Positions 44,499 to 53,145 of a DNA stretch of 64,000 nt are shown one piece after another. The notes beneath the pieces are model-generated. The model saw only the letters and a program-made list of their open reading frames with translations. It was not told the DNA's origin and searched no databases. Position numbers and translations under genes: made by a program. Source of the DNA: Novosphingobium sp. JCM 18896 (GTDB lineage: Bacteria > Pseudomonadota > Alphaproteobacteria > Sphingomonadales > Sphingomonadaceae); the NCBI RefSeq assembly GCF_025938095.1, contig NZ_JAPCZF010000002.1:310001-374000 (forward strand), in the 5' to 3' direction. Each line of letters starts with the position of its first letter. Within the stretch, counting starts at the first letter, position 1.

Positions 44499-44520
44499 AT
44501 TTCATTCATATACATGAAAT
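44499..44520. promoter_or_regulatory. Second inverted repeat upstream of the TonB receptor
   Basis: ATTTCAT (44499-44505) and ATGAAAT (44514-44520) are perfect seven-base arms with an eight-base spacer, in an AT-rich stretch. A second regulator site, or part of the promoter, is possible. No copy was noticed at the other promoters of the locus. Confidence 0.35.
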
Positions 44521-44544
44521 ATAGTAATTTAATGGGGAGTATCA

Positions 44545-44559
44545 GGCCGATTTTCGGCC
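44545..44559 (-). terminator. Short hairpin after the GH43/AbfB gene
   Basis: GGCCGA (44545-44550) and TCGGCC (44554-44559) with a three-base loop lie 24 bp past the stop of the last operon gene. No T-run follows on the minus strand, so termination would be weak. Confidence 0.35.
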
Positions 44560-44583
44560 GATCTTGTCCTACCTGAATGCGAC

Positions 44584-46002
44584 TCAGTCGGCTTTCCAGA
44601 CCGAGGCCGGATCGCCGCGCGAGGTCAGGTGCAGAGCACCCTCCGCCGACGACAGCACCTTTCCGCGCTGCAGGCTGGACTCGAACTGAACCGTGCCGCG
44701 CGCGGAACCCGGCAGACGCCGGAAGCGATCGGCGCCGGGCGCGAAGCCGCTCTCGCCCTGACGCGCCAGTCGCACCGAACCGTCGCTGGCGACGGCGAGG
44801 CTATGGTCGGGCAGAAGGATCGGCGAAAGGCGGACGAGGCCGCCCGGCTCCACCACCGCGCGGAACTGCGTCGCCGGCAACGCCGCCGCGCCGACGAAAG
44901 CGTGCGGACCGTCGTGCGCAAGCTGGAGCCCGGGCTTCCTCGCCGACGCGAAGCGCTCGGGCAGCACGCCGTTGCCCACGGGCACGCCGAAATCGGGGCT
45001 GCCATCGGGCTTGTAGTAGAGCCGCTGCATGCGCGTGTGGCGGTTGGGATCGAAAAGCGGATCGCCGGTAATCGCCTCGTAATCGCGGCCGTGGTAGACC
45101 AGCACGTCGCGGCCCTGCTCGTCCACGGTGAAGCTGTTGTGCCCGGGGCCAAAGACCGAAGTCTCGCGGCAGGTGACGAAGACCGGCTCCTGCGACTTGC
45201 TCCAGGCGCGCGCGTCCATCAGGTCGGCATCGGCGTCGATCGTCAGCAGGCCCAGGCAATAGCGCGCATCGGTGGCGCTGGCCGAATAGGTCATGAACAG
45301 CCGGCCATTGCGCTCGATCACGGCGGGTGCCTCGGCGACCTTGTAGCCGCGGATCTCCCAGTCGAGCGTCGGCACGGTCAGCCGCGTCGCCTTGGCCGCC
45401 AGGGTCAACGGCGTCGCCAGCGGCGCGATGTAGAGGTTCGAATTGGTCTCGATCCCCGGTTCGCGCTGCGCCCAGGCGAAATAGCGCTTGCCGCGGTGCA
45501 CGAAGCTCGTGGAATCGAGATTGAAGCTGTCCCACGGCGCCTTGAACTCGCCGAGAACGGACCATTTACCCCGCATCGGATCGGGTCCGTCGCAGACCAC
45601 CGCATAGGTGCGGATGCGGAACACGTCCTCGCCGCCGCCGCTCGGCCCGGCGGCGAAATACATGATCCAGCGGCCGTCGATCCAATGCAGTTCGGGCGCC
45701 CAGAGGAAACCCGACATCGGCCCGCTGGCCTCGTGGCGCCAAAGCACCGCTTCCTCCGCCGTGGCCAGGCCGGCCAGGGTCCGCGAGCGGCGCAGCACCA
45801 ACCGGTCGTACTCGGGCACCGAGCCCGTCATGTAGTAGAAGCCGTCGTCGTGACGGAACACCTGCGCGTCGGCGCGCTGGCGGACCAAGGGATTGACCGG
45901 TGCTGCCACAGGTCGCCGCGTGGTGGCATCGAGGCGGGCATTCGCCAGCGGCAATAGCGCGGCGCCGGCGACGAAAGTGCGGCGCGAAAGGGGGAACTGC
46001 AT
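44584..46002 (-). CDS. Tat-exported GH43 family glycosidase with AbfB-like C-terminal domain
   Basis: A 472-residue glycoside hydrolase family 43 protein, a five-bladed beta-propeller enzyme releasing L-arabinofuranose or xylose. The N terminus has a twin-arginine signal (SRRTFVAGAALL). Likely catalytic residues are Asp45 in 'RADAQVF', Asp163 in 'FNLDSTSF' and Glu224 in 'KVAEAPAVIE'; 'FGPGHNSFTVDEQGRDVLVYHGRDY' is typical of the propeller's last blade. From about residue 370 the sequence ('FVGAAALPATQFRAVVEPGG...VRLARQGESGFAPGADRFRRLPG') resembles an arabinose-binding AbfB (CBM42) trefoil. GGAGAGG precedes the ATG. It is the last gene of the leftward arabinose operon. Confidence 0.87.
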   Translation of the reverse strand: MQFPLSRRTFVAGAALLPLANARLDATTRRPVAAPVNPLVRQRADAQVFRHDDGFYYMTGSVPEYDRLVLRRSRTLAGLATAEEAVLWRHEASGPMSGFLWAPELHWIDGRWIMYFAAGPSGGGEDVFRIRTYAVVCDGPDPMRGKWSVLGEFKAPWDSFNLDSTSFVHRGKRYFAWAQREPGIETNSNLYIAPLATPLTLAAKATRLTVPTLDWEIRGYKVAEAPAVIERNGRLFMTYSASATDARYCLGLLTIDADADLMDARAWSKSQEPVFVTCRETSVFGPGHNSFTVDEQGRDVLVYHGRDYEAITGDPLFDPNRHTRMQRLYYKPDGSPDFGVPVGNGVLPERFASARKPGLQLAHDGPHAFVGAAALPATQFRAVVEPGGLVRLSPILLPDHSLAVASDGSVRLARQGESGFAPGADRFRRLPGSARGTVQFESSLQRGKVLSSAEGALHLTSRGDPASVWKAD

Positions 46003-46027
46003 CGGGGCCTCTCCAGAGCTTGTGGTG

Positions 46028-47038
46028 TCAGTTTTGCGCGACGGGCCAGCCGTCTGCGCCCCAGCGGATCGGCGCGATCCGCATCGTCGGGACGCCGTTA
46101 TTCTCGCGATCATAGGCGTGGTAGACGACGTAGGTGGTGCCGTCCCTGTCGGTGAAAGCGCCGGCGTGGCCGGGACCGCGGAAGCGCTGCTGCTCCTGCA
46201 GATCGGCGCGCAGGAAGATCGAGCCCCCGCCCTGCATCATCGCGCTGCCGTCCTTGCCGAGATAGGGCCCGGTGACCGAGCGCGACCGCGCGACGACCGT
46301 GTAATAGGTGCTGTTCACGCCCTTGCAGCAGTAGTCGTAGGACGCGAGCAGGTAATACCAGCCGCCGTGCGGAATGATGAAAGGTGCTTCGACCGGCGCC
46401 GGCCCGCCCGCGGGGGCGGGGCGGCGCGCGATCGAAAGCGGTTTGGTGCCGGGCGCGGGCTTGCCCGTCGCCGGATCGAGCGCGAAGAGCTTGAGCCCGG
46501 TCCAGAACGAGCCCAACGCGAGCCATTGCTTACCCTCGGCATCGACCACCAGGTTGGGATCGATCGCGTTGAAATCGCTTTCCGGGACCGACTGCACGAC
46601 CAGACCGCGATCGGTCCAGCCGTAGTTCGCCGCCTTGGGGTTCAGGGTCGGGCTGGTGGCGAGGCCGATCGCCGAGCGGTTCGAGCCGAAGGTCGAGACC
46701 GAATAGTAGAGCCGGTATTCGCCGTTCACGAAGGATATGTCGGGCGCCCACAGATCCCCGGCGCCGGGCACCGCCCGGGTCGCCCAGGCGGGCAGTTCCT
46801 TGAGCAGGGTGTCACCCGCGGTCCAGTGCTTGAGATCCTTGGAACTGCGCGAGACGATGTATTTTCCGCCCGTGCTGAACACGTAATAGGTGTCGCCCTC
46901 GCGGATGATCACCGGGTCGTGAACATGGGTGATGTCGCCCGAGAGCTGCGCGTTGAGCGAGGCCGGTGCCGGCTCCGCGCCGGCGGCACTGGCGGCGACG
47001 AGCGCCGCCAGGCCGATGATATTGCGTAAGGCCCTCAC
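46028..47038 (-). CDS. Exported GH43 arabinan endo-1,5-alpha-L-arabinosidase
   Basis: A 336-residue GH43 enzyme of the endo-arabinanase type (GH43 subfamilies 4/5-like), which cleaves the alpha-1,5-arabinan backbone. The signal peptide is short (VRALRNIIGLAALVAASAAGAE). Catalytic residues are Asp41 in 'THVHDPVII', Asp160 in 'NAIDPNLVV' and Glu217 in 'APVEAPFIIPHGGWYYLLASYDYCC'. 'GDLWAPDISFVNGEYRLYYSVST' is strongly characteristic of arabinanases. GTG at 47036-47038 overlaps the GH51 stop, coupling the two. Confidence 0.93.
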   Translation of the reverse strand: MRALRNIIGLAALVAASAAGAEPAPASLNAQLSGDITHVHDPVIIREGDTYYVFSTGGKYIVSRSSKDLKHWTAGDTLLKELPAWATRAVPGAGDLWAPDISFVNGEYRLYYSVSTFGSNRSAIGLATSPTLNPKAANYGWTDRGLVVQSVPESDFNAIDPNLVVDAEGKQWLALGSFWTGLKLFALDPATGKPAPGTKPLSIARRPAPAGGPAPVEAPFIIPHGGWYYLLASYDYCCKGVNSTYYTVVARSRSVTGPYLGKDGSAMMQGGGSIFLRADLQEQQRFRGPGHAGAFTDRDGTTYVVYHAYDRENNGVPTMRIAPIRWGADGWPVAQN

Positions 47039-48600
47039 CGCAGCTGCAGCACGACGACCGACTTCGCCGGCAGCGTCACCACCAGCTTGCCGCCCTGCAC
47101 CTGCGCGCCGTTGAAGGCGGCCGGCTTGACCACTTCGGGGGCGGCGAAGGTGTTGTGCGCGTTGATCGCATTCGCGGTGAGGATGCGGCCCGAAGCCTCG
47201 CTCACGGCAATGCCGTCGAGGCCGATCGTCACCGTGTTGGTCTGGTTCGGATCGAGGTTCGACAGGCCCAGATAGACCTTGCCGTCCTTGGCGCGCACGG
47301 CCGAGCCGCTGACCGCCGGTACCGCGAAGTCGCCCTTCTTGTACTGCGGGGTCTTGAGCTCGATCGGCAGCACGGTCGCATCCTGCCACGGCTTGTACAT
47401 CTCGAAGACGTGGTAGGTCGGCGTCAGCACCATCTTGGGGCCGTCGGTCAGGATCATTGCCTGGAGCACGTTGACCATCTGCGCGATCGCCGACATCCGC
47501 ACGCGGTCGGCATGCTTGGCGAAGATGTCGAGGTGGACCGAGGCGATCAGCGCGTCGCGCAAGGTGTTCTGCTGGCGCAGGAAGCCCGGGTGGGTGCCCG
47601 GATCCTGGGCATACCAGGCGCCCCATTCGTCGACCGCCAGGAAGACGCGCTTCTGCGGATCGTACTTGTCCATGATCGCGCTGTGCTTGGTGATCAGCTC
47701 GTCCATGCGCATCGCGCCGGCGAGCGCATCGGCCCAGCCGGTCTCGTCGAAATCGACCGCCGGCGCGCGCGGCGGCCAGCCGCCGGCGGGGTGGACGTAG
47801 TAGTGCAGCGACACCGCATCGAGCTGGCCCGCCGCGATCTTCATCATCGCCTCGGTCCAGTCGTAGTCGGCGACATTGGCGCCGGCGGCGATCTTCGTGA
47901 TCTTGGTGCCCGCGGGCGCCTTGACGAACGTCGCGTAGCGGCGCGTGACGTCGGCCGCATATTCGGCGCGCATGTTGCCACCGCAGCCCCACAGTTCGTT
48001 GCCGACGCCGAAATAGGGGACCTTCCACGGCTCCTTGTGGCCGTTGCGCGCGCGCTCTTCGGCGAGGCTGCCCGCGGGGGCGGTCATGTATTCGACCCAT
48101 TCGGCCATTTCCTGCGGGGTGCCGTTGCCGACGTTGCCCGCGATATAGGCCTCGGCGCCGACCTGACGCAGCAGTTCGAAGAACTCGTGCGTGCCGACGG
48201 TGTTGGGCTCGGTCACGCCGCCCCAATGGGTGTTGACCTTGACCGGGCGCTTGGCCTTGGGGCCGATGCCCTCACGCCAGTGGTATTCGTCGGCGAAGCA
48301 GCCGCCCGGCCAGCGGATCACCGGCACCGACAGGTTGCGCAGCGCCGCGACGACGTCGTTGCGGAAGCCGTTGGTGTTGGGGATCGTCTTGTCGTTGCCG
48401 ACCCAGAGCCCGCCGTAGATGCCGTTGCCGAGATGCTCGGCGAACTGGGTGAAGATCAGCTTGTCGTAGACCGGGCCGGGCTTGTCGGCGCGGATCGTCG
48501 CGGTGCTGAGCTGGCCGGCCGTGTCGGCCTGGGCGGCGCCAACGATGGCGACGGTGGAAAGCAGCAGCGCAGCGGCGGCGCGGCGCAGGGTCTTGAACAT
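47035..48600 (-). CDS. Exported GH51 alpha-L-arabinofuranosidase
   Basis: A 521-residue retaining exo-enzyme removing terminal L-arabinofuranose from arabinan and arabino-oligosaccharides. The family markers are 'IRWPGGCFADEYHWREGIGP', acid/base Glu202 in 'FGVGNELWGCGGN' and nucleophile Glu325 in 'AVDEWGAWY', with the C-terminal beta-sandwich after about residue 400. An N-terminal signal (MFKTLRRAAAALLLSTVAIVG) predicts export, whereas many GH51 enzymes are cytoplasmic. It has the same GGAGAGGCCCCG leader before its ATG as the terminal GH43 gene. It lies 37 bp downstream of the dehydrogenase gene. Confidence 0.95.
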   Translation of the reverse strand: MFKTLRRAAAALLLSTVAIVGAAQADTAGQLSTATIRADKPGPVYDKLIFTQFAEHLGNGIYGGLWVGNDKTIPNTNGFRNDVVAALRNLSVPVIRWPGGCFADEYHWREGIGPKAKRPVKVNTHWGGVTEPNTVGTHEFFELLRQVGAEAYIAGNVGNGTPQEMAEWVEYMTAPAGSLAEERARNGHKEPWKVPYFGVGNELWGCGGNMRAEYAADVTRRYATFVKAPAGTKITKIAAGANVADYDWTEAMMKIAAGQLDAVSLHYYVHPAGGWPPRAPAVDFDETGWADALAGAMRMDELITKHSAIMDKYDPQKRVFLAVDEWGAWYAQDPGTHPGFLRQQNTLRDALIASVHLDIFAKHADRVRMSAIAQMVNVLQAMILTDGPKMVLTPTYHVFEMYKPWQDATVLPIELKTPQYKKGDFAVPAVSGSAVRAKDGKVYLGLSNLDPNQTNTVTIGLDGIAVSEASGRILTANAINAHNTFAAPEVVKPAAFNGAQVQGGKLVVTLPAKSVVVLQLR

Positions 48601-48637
48601 CGGGGCCTCTCCTGAAGGTCGATCTTGGGTCGGATTG

Positions 48638-49564
48638 TCAGTCGTGAAACGCGGCGACGGTCTCGCGCCGGCCGCGCAGGAAGGCGTCGGCCACCAGGCG
48701 CAGCGGATCGATGTCGACGTCGCTGCGGCCACCACGGATCAGGTTTGCGAAGCGCGCGTAGAGCCCCGCATATTCGAGATCGTCGGCGTGCTCGGTGCCC
48801 GTCGGCAGGGTCAGCACGGCGCCGCCGCTCGACAGCTTGAGCGTGCCCGCATCGGTCTCGACCTCGATGTCCCAGCTCTGCGGGCCGGTCTGGCGCCAGT
48901 CGAGATCCATGTGGATGTCGGCGCCGGCCGTGTCGCAGAACTGGAGATCGGCGGCGATCGGCGCGGCGCGGTTCTCTGGGATGCTCAGGGTCGCGGTCTT
49001 GAGGAAGACCGGCCGCGGCAGGATATGGGTGAGGATCGACAGCGCGTTGATGCCCGGATCGAACACGCCGAGCCCGCCCGGTTCCCAGATCCAGGCCTGG
49101 CCCGGATGCCAGACCCGCACGTCCTCGCGCCAGACCACCGAGACGCGCTCGACCTTGCGATCGGACAGCCAGGCGCGCGCCGGCGCGACACCCGCGGCGA
49201 AGCGCGAGTGCCAGGCCGCGAACAGGGTAGCGTCGACCTTGGCCGCGCGATCGCGCAGCGCCGCGACTTCGGACAGCGTCGCGCCCGGCGGCTTCTCGAG
49301 GAAGACGTGGACGCCGCGCTTGAGTGCCATGGCCGCGAGGCCGTAACGCACCTGCGGTGGTGTGCAAAGCGCGACCGCGTCGACCGCCGGACCGTCGTTC
49401 AGCAGGTCCTCGAGCCGCGCCAGGTGCGGCACGCCGACCGGGCCCGGATCGTCGGGGCTGACCGTTGCCGCCAGGCTGAAGGCCGGGTTGCCCTGGATCG
49501 CCGGCAGGTGCTGGTCGCGCGCGATCTTGCCGAGGCCGACGACCGCGATGCGAATCGGGTCCAT
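48638..49564 (-). CDS. L-arabinose 1-dehydrogenase (Gfo/Idh/MocA family)
   Basis: A 308-residue NAD(P)-dependent dehydrogenase predicted to oxidise L-arabinose to L-arabino-1,4-lactone, the first step of the oxidative pathway. The Rossmann motif is 'VVGLGKIARDQHLPAI', the conserved Lys91 is in 'EKPPGAT', and the substrate-site stretch 'WHPGQAWIWEPGGLGVFDPGI' is nearly as in the characterised Azospirillum brasilense L-arabinose dehydrogenase and related D-galactose 1-dehydrogenases. Galactose activity is therefore possible too. There is only a four-base gap from the AraD1 gene. Confidence 0.9.
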   Translation of the reverse strand: MDPIRIAVVGLGKIARDQHLPAIQGNPAFSLAATVSPDDPGPVGVPHLARLEDLLNDGPAVDAVALCTPPQVRYGLAAMALKRGVHVFLEKPPGATLSEVAALRDRAAKVDATLFAAWHSRFAAGVAPARAWLSDRKVERVSVVWREDVRVWHPGQAWIWEPGGLGVFDPGINALSILTHILPRPVFLKTATLSIPENRAAPIAADLQFCDTAGADIHMDLDWRQTGPQSWDIEVETDAGTLKLSSGGAVLTLPTGTEHADDLEYAGLYARFANLIRGGRSDVDIDPLRLVADAFLRGRRETVAAFHD

Positions 49565-49568
49565 CGGC

Positions 49569-50567
49569 TCAGAGCGCCTTGACCGCGACCGCGGCGTCTT
49601 CGGCGCGGGTCAGCGGATTGGCCAGCGGCAGCGCGAAAGGCGCGGCCGAGATCTCGAACACGTCACCTTCCTGCGTCTGCACGCCGTCGGCGAAGGACAG
49701 GGTCGCAGTGCCGAAGAAGTGGACGTGAATGTCGCCCGGGCGGCGGAACTGCGCATACTTGAAGTGGTGATGCTCGAGATTGGCGATCGTGTGCGACATG
49801 TTGCCCTCGCCCGAAAGGAAAGGCTTTTCCCAGATCACCGCGCCGCCGCGCAACAGGCGGCTGGTGCCCTCGACGTGCTCGGGCGGCGTGCCCAGCAGCA
49901 GCTCGGCGCCGAGCGCGGCCTGGCGCAGCTTCGAGTGCGCGAGCCACAGGTAGTTGTGCCGCTCGGTGACGTGGTCGCTGAACTCGTTGGCCAGCGCCAG
50001 GCCGAGACGATAGGGCGTGCCATCCTCGTCGATGATGTAGATGCCGGCGAGCTCGGGCTCCTCGCCGCCGTCCTGCGCGAAGGCCGGCATGGCCAGCGGA
50101 TCGGTCGCCGAGACGAGCTGCGAGCCATCGCCCTTGTAGAACCATTCGGGCTGCTGGCCGACCGTGCCGGGCGCCGGCTTGCCGCCTTCGAGCCCTTCGA
50201 GGAACATGCGCATCGAGTCCGTCTGCTTTTCGGTCTCGGCCGCGGCGCGGTGCATCTTGTCGCGCCCCTCGGCCGAGCCGAGGTGGGTCAGCCCCGTTCC
50301 CGCGAGCACGAGATGCGCGGGATCCTCATGATCGATCGGCGGCAGCAGGTTGCCCGCGGCGAACTCCGCAGCGATGTCGACCGCCGCGCCGCGCGGGCAG
50401 GCCTTGGCCGCGTCGAGCAGCGAGGTTCCCGCGGTCAGCGCCTTGAGCGCGAGCGCGCGCGTGCTGGTCACGCCGCCGAGGATGAAATGGGCGCTGTCGC
50501 CCTCAGCCAGGATGACCGAGCGGGTACCGTCGGACGCGCGATGTTGGAGCAGGCGAATGGCAGTCAT
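49569..50567 (-). CDS. AraD1/GguC-type 2-keto-3-deoxy-L-arabonate dehydratase
   Basis: A 332-residue member of the fumarylacetoacetate-hydrolase superfamily in the AraD1/GguC group, dehydrating 2-keto-3-deoxy-L-arabonate to 2,5-dioxopentanoate (alpha-ketoglutarate semialdehyde). Typical parts are 'GTGLTHLGSAEGRDKMH', 'EPELAGIYIIDEDGTPYRLGLALANEFSDHVTE' with metal-binding carboxylates, 'AHSKLRQAALGAELLLG', and the C-terminal 'RPGDIHVHFFGTATLSFADGV'. ATG at 50565-50567 was chosen for the GGGAGAG five bases upstream; a TTG directly before it is the alternative. Confidence 0.9.
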   Translation of the reverse strand: MTAIRLLQHRASDGTRSVILAEGDSAHFILGGVTSTRALALKALTAGTSLLDAAKACPRGAAVDIAAEFAAGNLLPPIDHEDPAHLVLAGTGLTHLGSAEGRDKMHRAAAETEKQTDSMRMFLEGLEGGKPAPGTVGQQPEWFYKGDGSQLVSATDPLAMPAFAQDGGEEPELAGIYIIDEDGTPYRLGLALANEFSDHVTERHNYLWLAHSKLRQAALGAELLLGTPPEHVEGTSRLLRGGAVIWEKPFLSGEGNMSHTIANLEHHHFKYAQFRRPGDIHVHFFGTATLSFADGVQTQEGDVFEISAAPFALPLANPLTRAEDAAVAVKAL

Positions 50568-50620
50568 CAAATCTCTCCCTGCCGCGGCGCCGCTGCGGAC
50601 GCCGCGGGTGCATATGTGGA

Positions 50621-52150
50621 TCAGCCGAGCGTGAGCGCGCCGTCGATCAGGCGCGGCGCGCCATCGGTCTTGGCGTCATCGCGCAGTTCGGCGGGCAGGA
50701 TCGCCTGCGCGAGGTTCTGGTAGGACACCGGCCGCAGGAAGCGGTCGATCGCGAGGCTGCCGACCGAGGTCGTCCGCGCGTCGGAGGTCGCGGGGAACGG
50801 GCCGCCGTGGACCATGGCGTGGCAGACCTCGACACCGGTCGGCCAGCCGTTGGCGAGAATGCGGCCGGCCTTGCGTTCGAGCAACGGCAGCAGGCGGCCG
50901 GCGAGCGGCTCGTCGGCACCGTCCATCTGCAGGGTCGCGGTGAGCTGGCCCTCGAGACCGGCGACCACAGCGGCGAGCTCGGCCTCGTCCTGGCAGCGCA
51001 CGACGATCGACGAGGCGCCGAACACCTCGTGCTGGAGCGCCTTGTCGGCGAGGAACTGGGCTCCCGTGGTCTGGAACAGCACCGCACCGCCGCAGGTCGT
51101 GTTGCCGGCATCGCCCTGGGCCAGGGTCTCCACCGCGGCATGACCCGCCAGCGCCCCGGTACCGCTGCCGAAGGCGGCGCGGATGCCGGTGGTGAGCATG
51201 GTCTGCGGCGCCGCCTCGGCCACGGCGCCGCTCGCCGCGGCGACGAAGGCGTCGAGCCCTTCGCCCGCGATGGCGATCACGAGACCGGGGTTCGTGCAGA
51301 ACTGGCCCGCGCCCATGGTCAGCGAGCCGACGAAGGCCTTGCCCAGCGCTTCGCCGCGCGCCTTCAGCGCTTCGGGCAGCAGCAGGACGGGATTGATGCT
51401 CGACATCTCGGCATAGACCGGGATCGGCACCTCGCGCGCCTGGGCCAGCTTGACCAGCGCGAGGCCGCCGCCGCGCGAGCCGGTGAAGCCGACCGCGGTG
51501 ATGCGCGGATCCTGGACCAGCGCGGCGCCGAGTTCGTTCGACGGGCCGGCGACGTGGCCGAACACGCCGGCCGGAAGCCCGCTGGCCTCGACCGCGCGGG
51601 CGATCGCACCGGCAACGAGCGCGCCGGTCTGCGGATGGGCGGGGTGGCCCTTGACCACGACCGGGCAACCGGCGGCGAGCGCCGAGGCGGTGTCACCGCC
51701 CGCGGTCGAGAAGGCGAGCGGGAAGTTCGAGGCGCCGAACACCGCGACCGGGCCGAGCGGAATCATACGCAGGCGCAGATCGGGGCGCGGCAGCGGCTGG
51801 CGCTCGGGCAGCGCCGGATCGATGCGAAGCTGCTGCCACAGGCCCTTGCGCACGACGTCGGCGAACATCTGCAGCTGGCCGATCGTGCGGCCGCGCTCGT
51901 TCTCGATGCGCCCGCGCGGCAGGCCGCTCTCGGCGACGGCGGCTTCGACCAGCGAATCGCCGAGCGCGAGGATCTCGGCGGCGATTCGCTCGAGGAAGCG
52001 CGCACGATCCTCGCGGCTGGTGGCGCGGTAGACGTCGAAGGCCGCCTCGGCGGCGGCGCAGGCCGCGGCGACTTCGGCCGGTCCGTCGACCTGGAAGGGC
52101 TCGCCGAAAGGCTCGCCGGTCGCTGCGGCCACGGAACGGAATTCGGTCAT
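50621..52150 (-). CDS. 2,5-dioxopentanoate (alpha-ketoglutarate semialdehyde) dehydrogenase
   Basis: A 509-residue aldehyde dehydrogenase of the NADP-type subgroup that oxidises 2,5-dioxovalerate to 2-oxoglutarate, the last step of the oxidative arabinose pathway. Catalytic Cys285 lies in '[12 protein letters not shown]', Glu248 in '[12 protein letters not shown]', and Asn142 in '[11 protein letters not shown]'; '[16 protein letters not shown]' and '[11 protein letters not shown]' form the cofactor region. A strong AAGGAG precedes the ATG. It is the first gene of the leftward operon ALDH-AraD1-dehydrogenase-GH51-GH43-GH43 and carries the locus operator motif 17 bp upstream. Confidence 0.93.
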   Translation of the reverse strand: MTEFRSVAAATGEPFGEPFQVDGPAEVAAACAAAEAAFDVYRATSREDRARFLERIAAEILALGDSLVEAAVAESGLPRGRIENERGRTIGQLQMFADVVRKGLWQQLRIDPALPERQPLPRPDLRLRMIPLGPVAVFGASNFPLAFSTAGGDTASALAAGCPVVVKGHPAHPQTGALVAGAIARAVEASGLPAGVFGHVAGPSNELGAALVQDPRITAVGFTGSRGGGLALVKLAQAREVPIPVYAEMSSINPVLLLPEALKARGEALGKAFVGSLTMGAGQFCTNPGLVIAIAGEGLDAFVAAASGAVAEAAPQTMLTTGIRAAFGSGTGALAGHAAVETLAQGDAGNTTCGGAVLFQTTGAQFLADKALQHEVFGASSIVVRCQDEAELAAVVAGLEGQLTATLQMDGADEPLAGRLLPLLERKAGRILANGWPTGVEVCHAMVHGGPFPATSDARTTSVGSLAIDRFLRPVSYQNLAQAILPAELRDDAKTDGAPRLIDGALTLG

Positions 52151-52166
52151 ATCGGTGCTCCTTATT

Positions 52167-52177
52167 TACTCCGACAT
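52167..52177. promoter_or_regulatory. Locus operator motif between ALDH and GntR genes
   Basis: TACTCCGACAT is one copy of the TA-S-TC-S-GA-S-TA motif (two end mismatches), in the 113-bp divergent region, 17 bp upstream of the ALDH start and 87 bp from the GntR start. Confidence 0.5.
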
Positions 52178-52263
52178 ATTATTCCTGCGCAGGAAACGCA
52201 ATCTTTGTCGTTCCCTGTCGGCAAGATGGCTGTTAGGCTTTGATCGAAGGGGAATATCGTATC

Positions 52264-53019
52264 GTGACCGAGCCTAAATCCGCCAATGACGAAGACGGAG
52301 CAGAGCGCCTGAAGGAGACGCGCGGTCCTGGGCGGAGGCTGCACGGAGCGATTGCGCACAAATTGGGTACGGCGATATTGTCCGGCCAATATGCCCCGGG
52401 CGACGTGCTCTCGGGCGAAGTCGCCTTCGCCGAGGAGCTCAAGGTATCGCGCAGCGCCTATCGCGAAGCGATCCAGGTGCTCACCGCCAAGGGCCTCGTT
52501 GCGAGCCGCCCCAAAGCGGGCACGCGCGTGCTGCCGCGCGACCGCTGGAACCTGCTCGATCCCGAAGTGCTCGCCTGGGCCTTCGCCGGCGAACCCGACG
52601 TCGAATTCGTCCGCGACCTGTTCGAACTGCGCGCGATCATCGAGCCCGCCGCCGCGCGGCTCGCCGCCCAGCGTCGCGACAAGGCCGACCTCAAGGTGAT
52701 GAAGGATGCACTGGCCGGCATGCGCCGCCACACCTTGACCACCGACGCGGGCCGCGCCGCCGACCGCGACTTCCACAACGCCATTCTCCAGGCGACGCGC
52801 AACCACGCACTCGTCGTGCTCAGCGCCTCGATCGGCGCGGCGGTGCACTGGACCACACAGTTCAAGCAGCGCTCGCGCGAGTTGCCACGCAACCCGATCC
52901 CCGACCACGTGCGCGTCTATGACGCCATCGCCGCCGGCGAGGCGGAAGCCGCGGCGGAGGCGATGGGCGTCCTCGTCGATCTCGCGCTGGAGGACACCCG
53001 CAGTTCGATGGAGAACTGA
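52264..53019 (+). CDS. FadR-family GntR transcriptional regulator, probable arabinose regulon controller
   Basis: A 251-residue GntR protein of the FadR subfamily. The winged helix-turn-helix covers 'LHGAIAHKLGTAILSGQYAPGDVLSGEVAFAEELKVSRSAYREAIQVLTAKGLVASRPKAGTRV'. The C-terminal FCD-type all-helical domain has 'DLFELRAIIEPAAARLAA', 'RDFHNAILQATRNHAL' and 'IPDHVRVYDAIAAGEAEAA', where the aspartate and histidines usually bind a metal next to the effector. GTG at 52264 follows AAGGGG by ten bases. It is divergent from ALDH and flanked on both sides by arabinose genes, so it is the best candidate for binding the shared operator motif. Confidence 0.88.
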   Translation: MTEPKSANDEDGAERLKETRGPGRRLHGAIAHKLGTAILSGQYAPGDVLSGEVAFAEELKVSRSAYREAIQVLTAKGLVASRPKAGTRVLPRDRWNLLDPEVLAWAFAGEPDVEFVRDLFELRAIIEPAAARLAAQRRDKADLKVMKDALAGMRRHTLTTDAGRAADRDFHNAILQATRNHALVVLSASIGAAVHWTTQFKQRSRELPRNPIPDHVRVYDAIAAGEAEAAAEAMGVLVDLALEDTRSSMEN

Positions 53020-53047
53020 AGGGCGAGATCCCAGGACCTAGACAAAC

Positions 53048-53125
53048 CCCGCTCACCCTGAGCTTGTCGAAGGGTGCCGGCGCGAACGTTGCGACCGGTG
53101 CTTCGACAAGCTCAGCACGAGCGGG
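53048..53125. repeat. REP-like inverted repeat between GntR and MFS genes
   Basis: CCCGCTCACCCTGAGCTTG... (53048-53072) and its near-exact reverse complement (53101-53125) have 25-base arms with two mismatches and a 28-base spacer. It is the same family as 20213-20284 and occupies the gap between convergent genes, where it may terminate both. Confidence 0.82.
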
Positions 53126-53145
53126 ATTTGGTATAGCCGGCAGGC

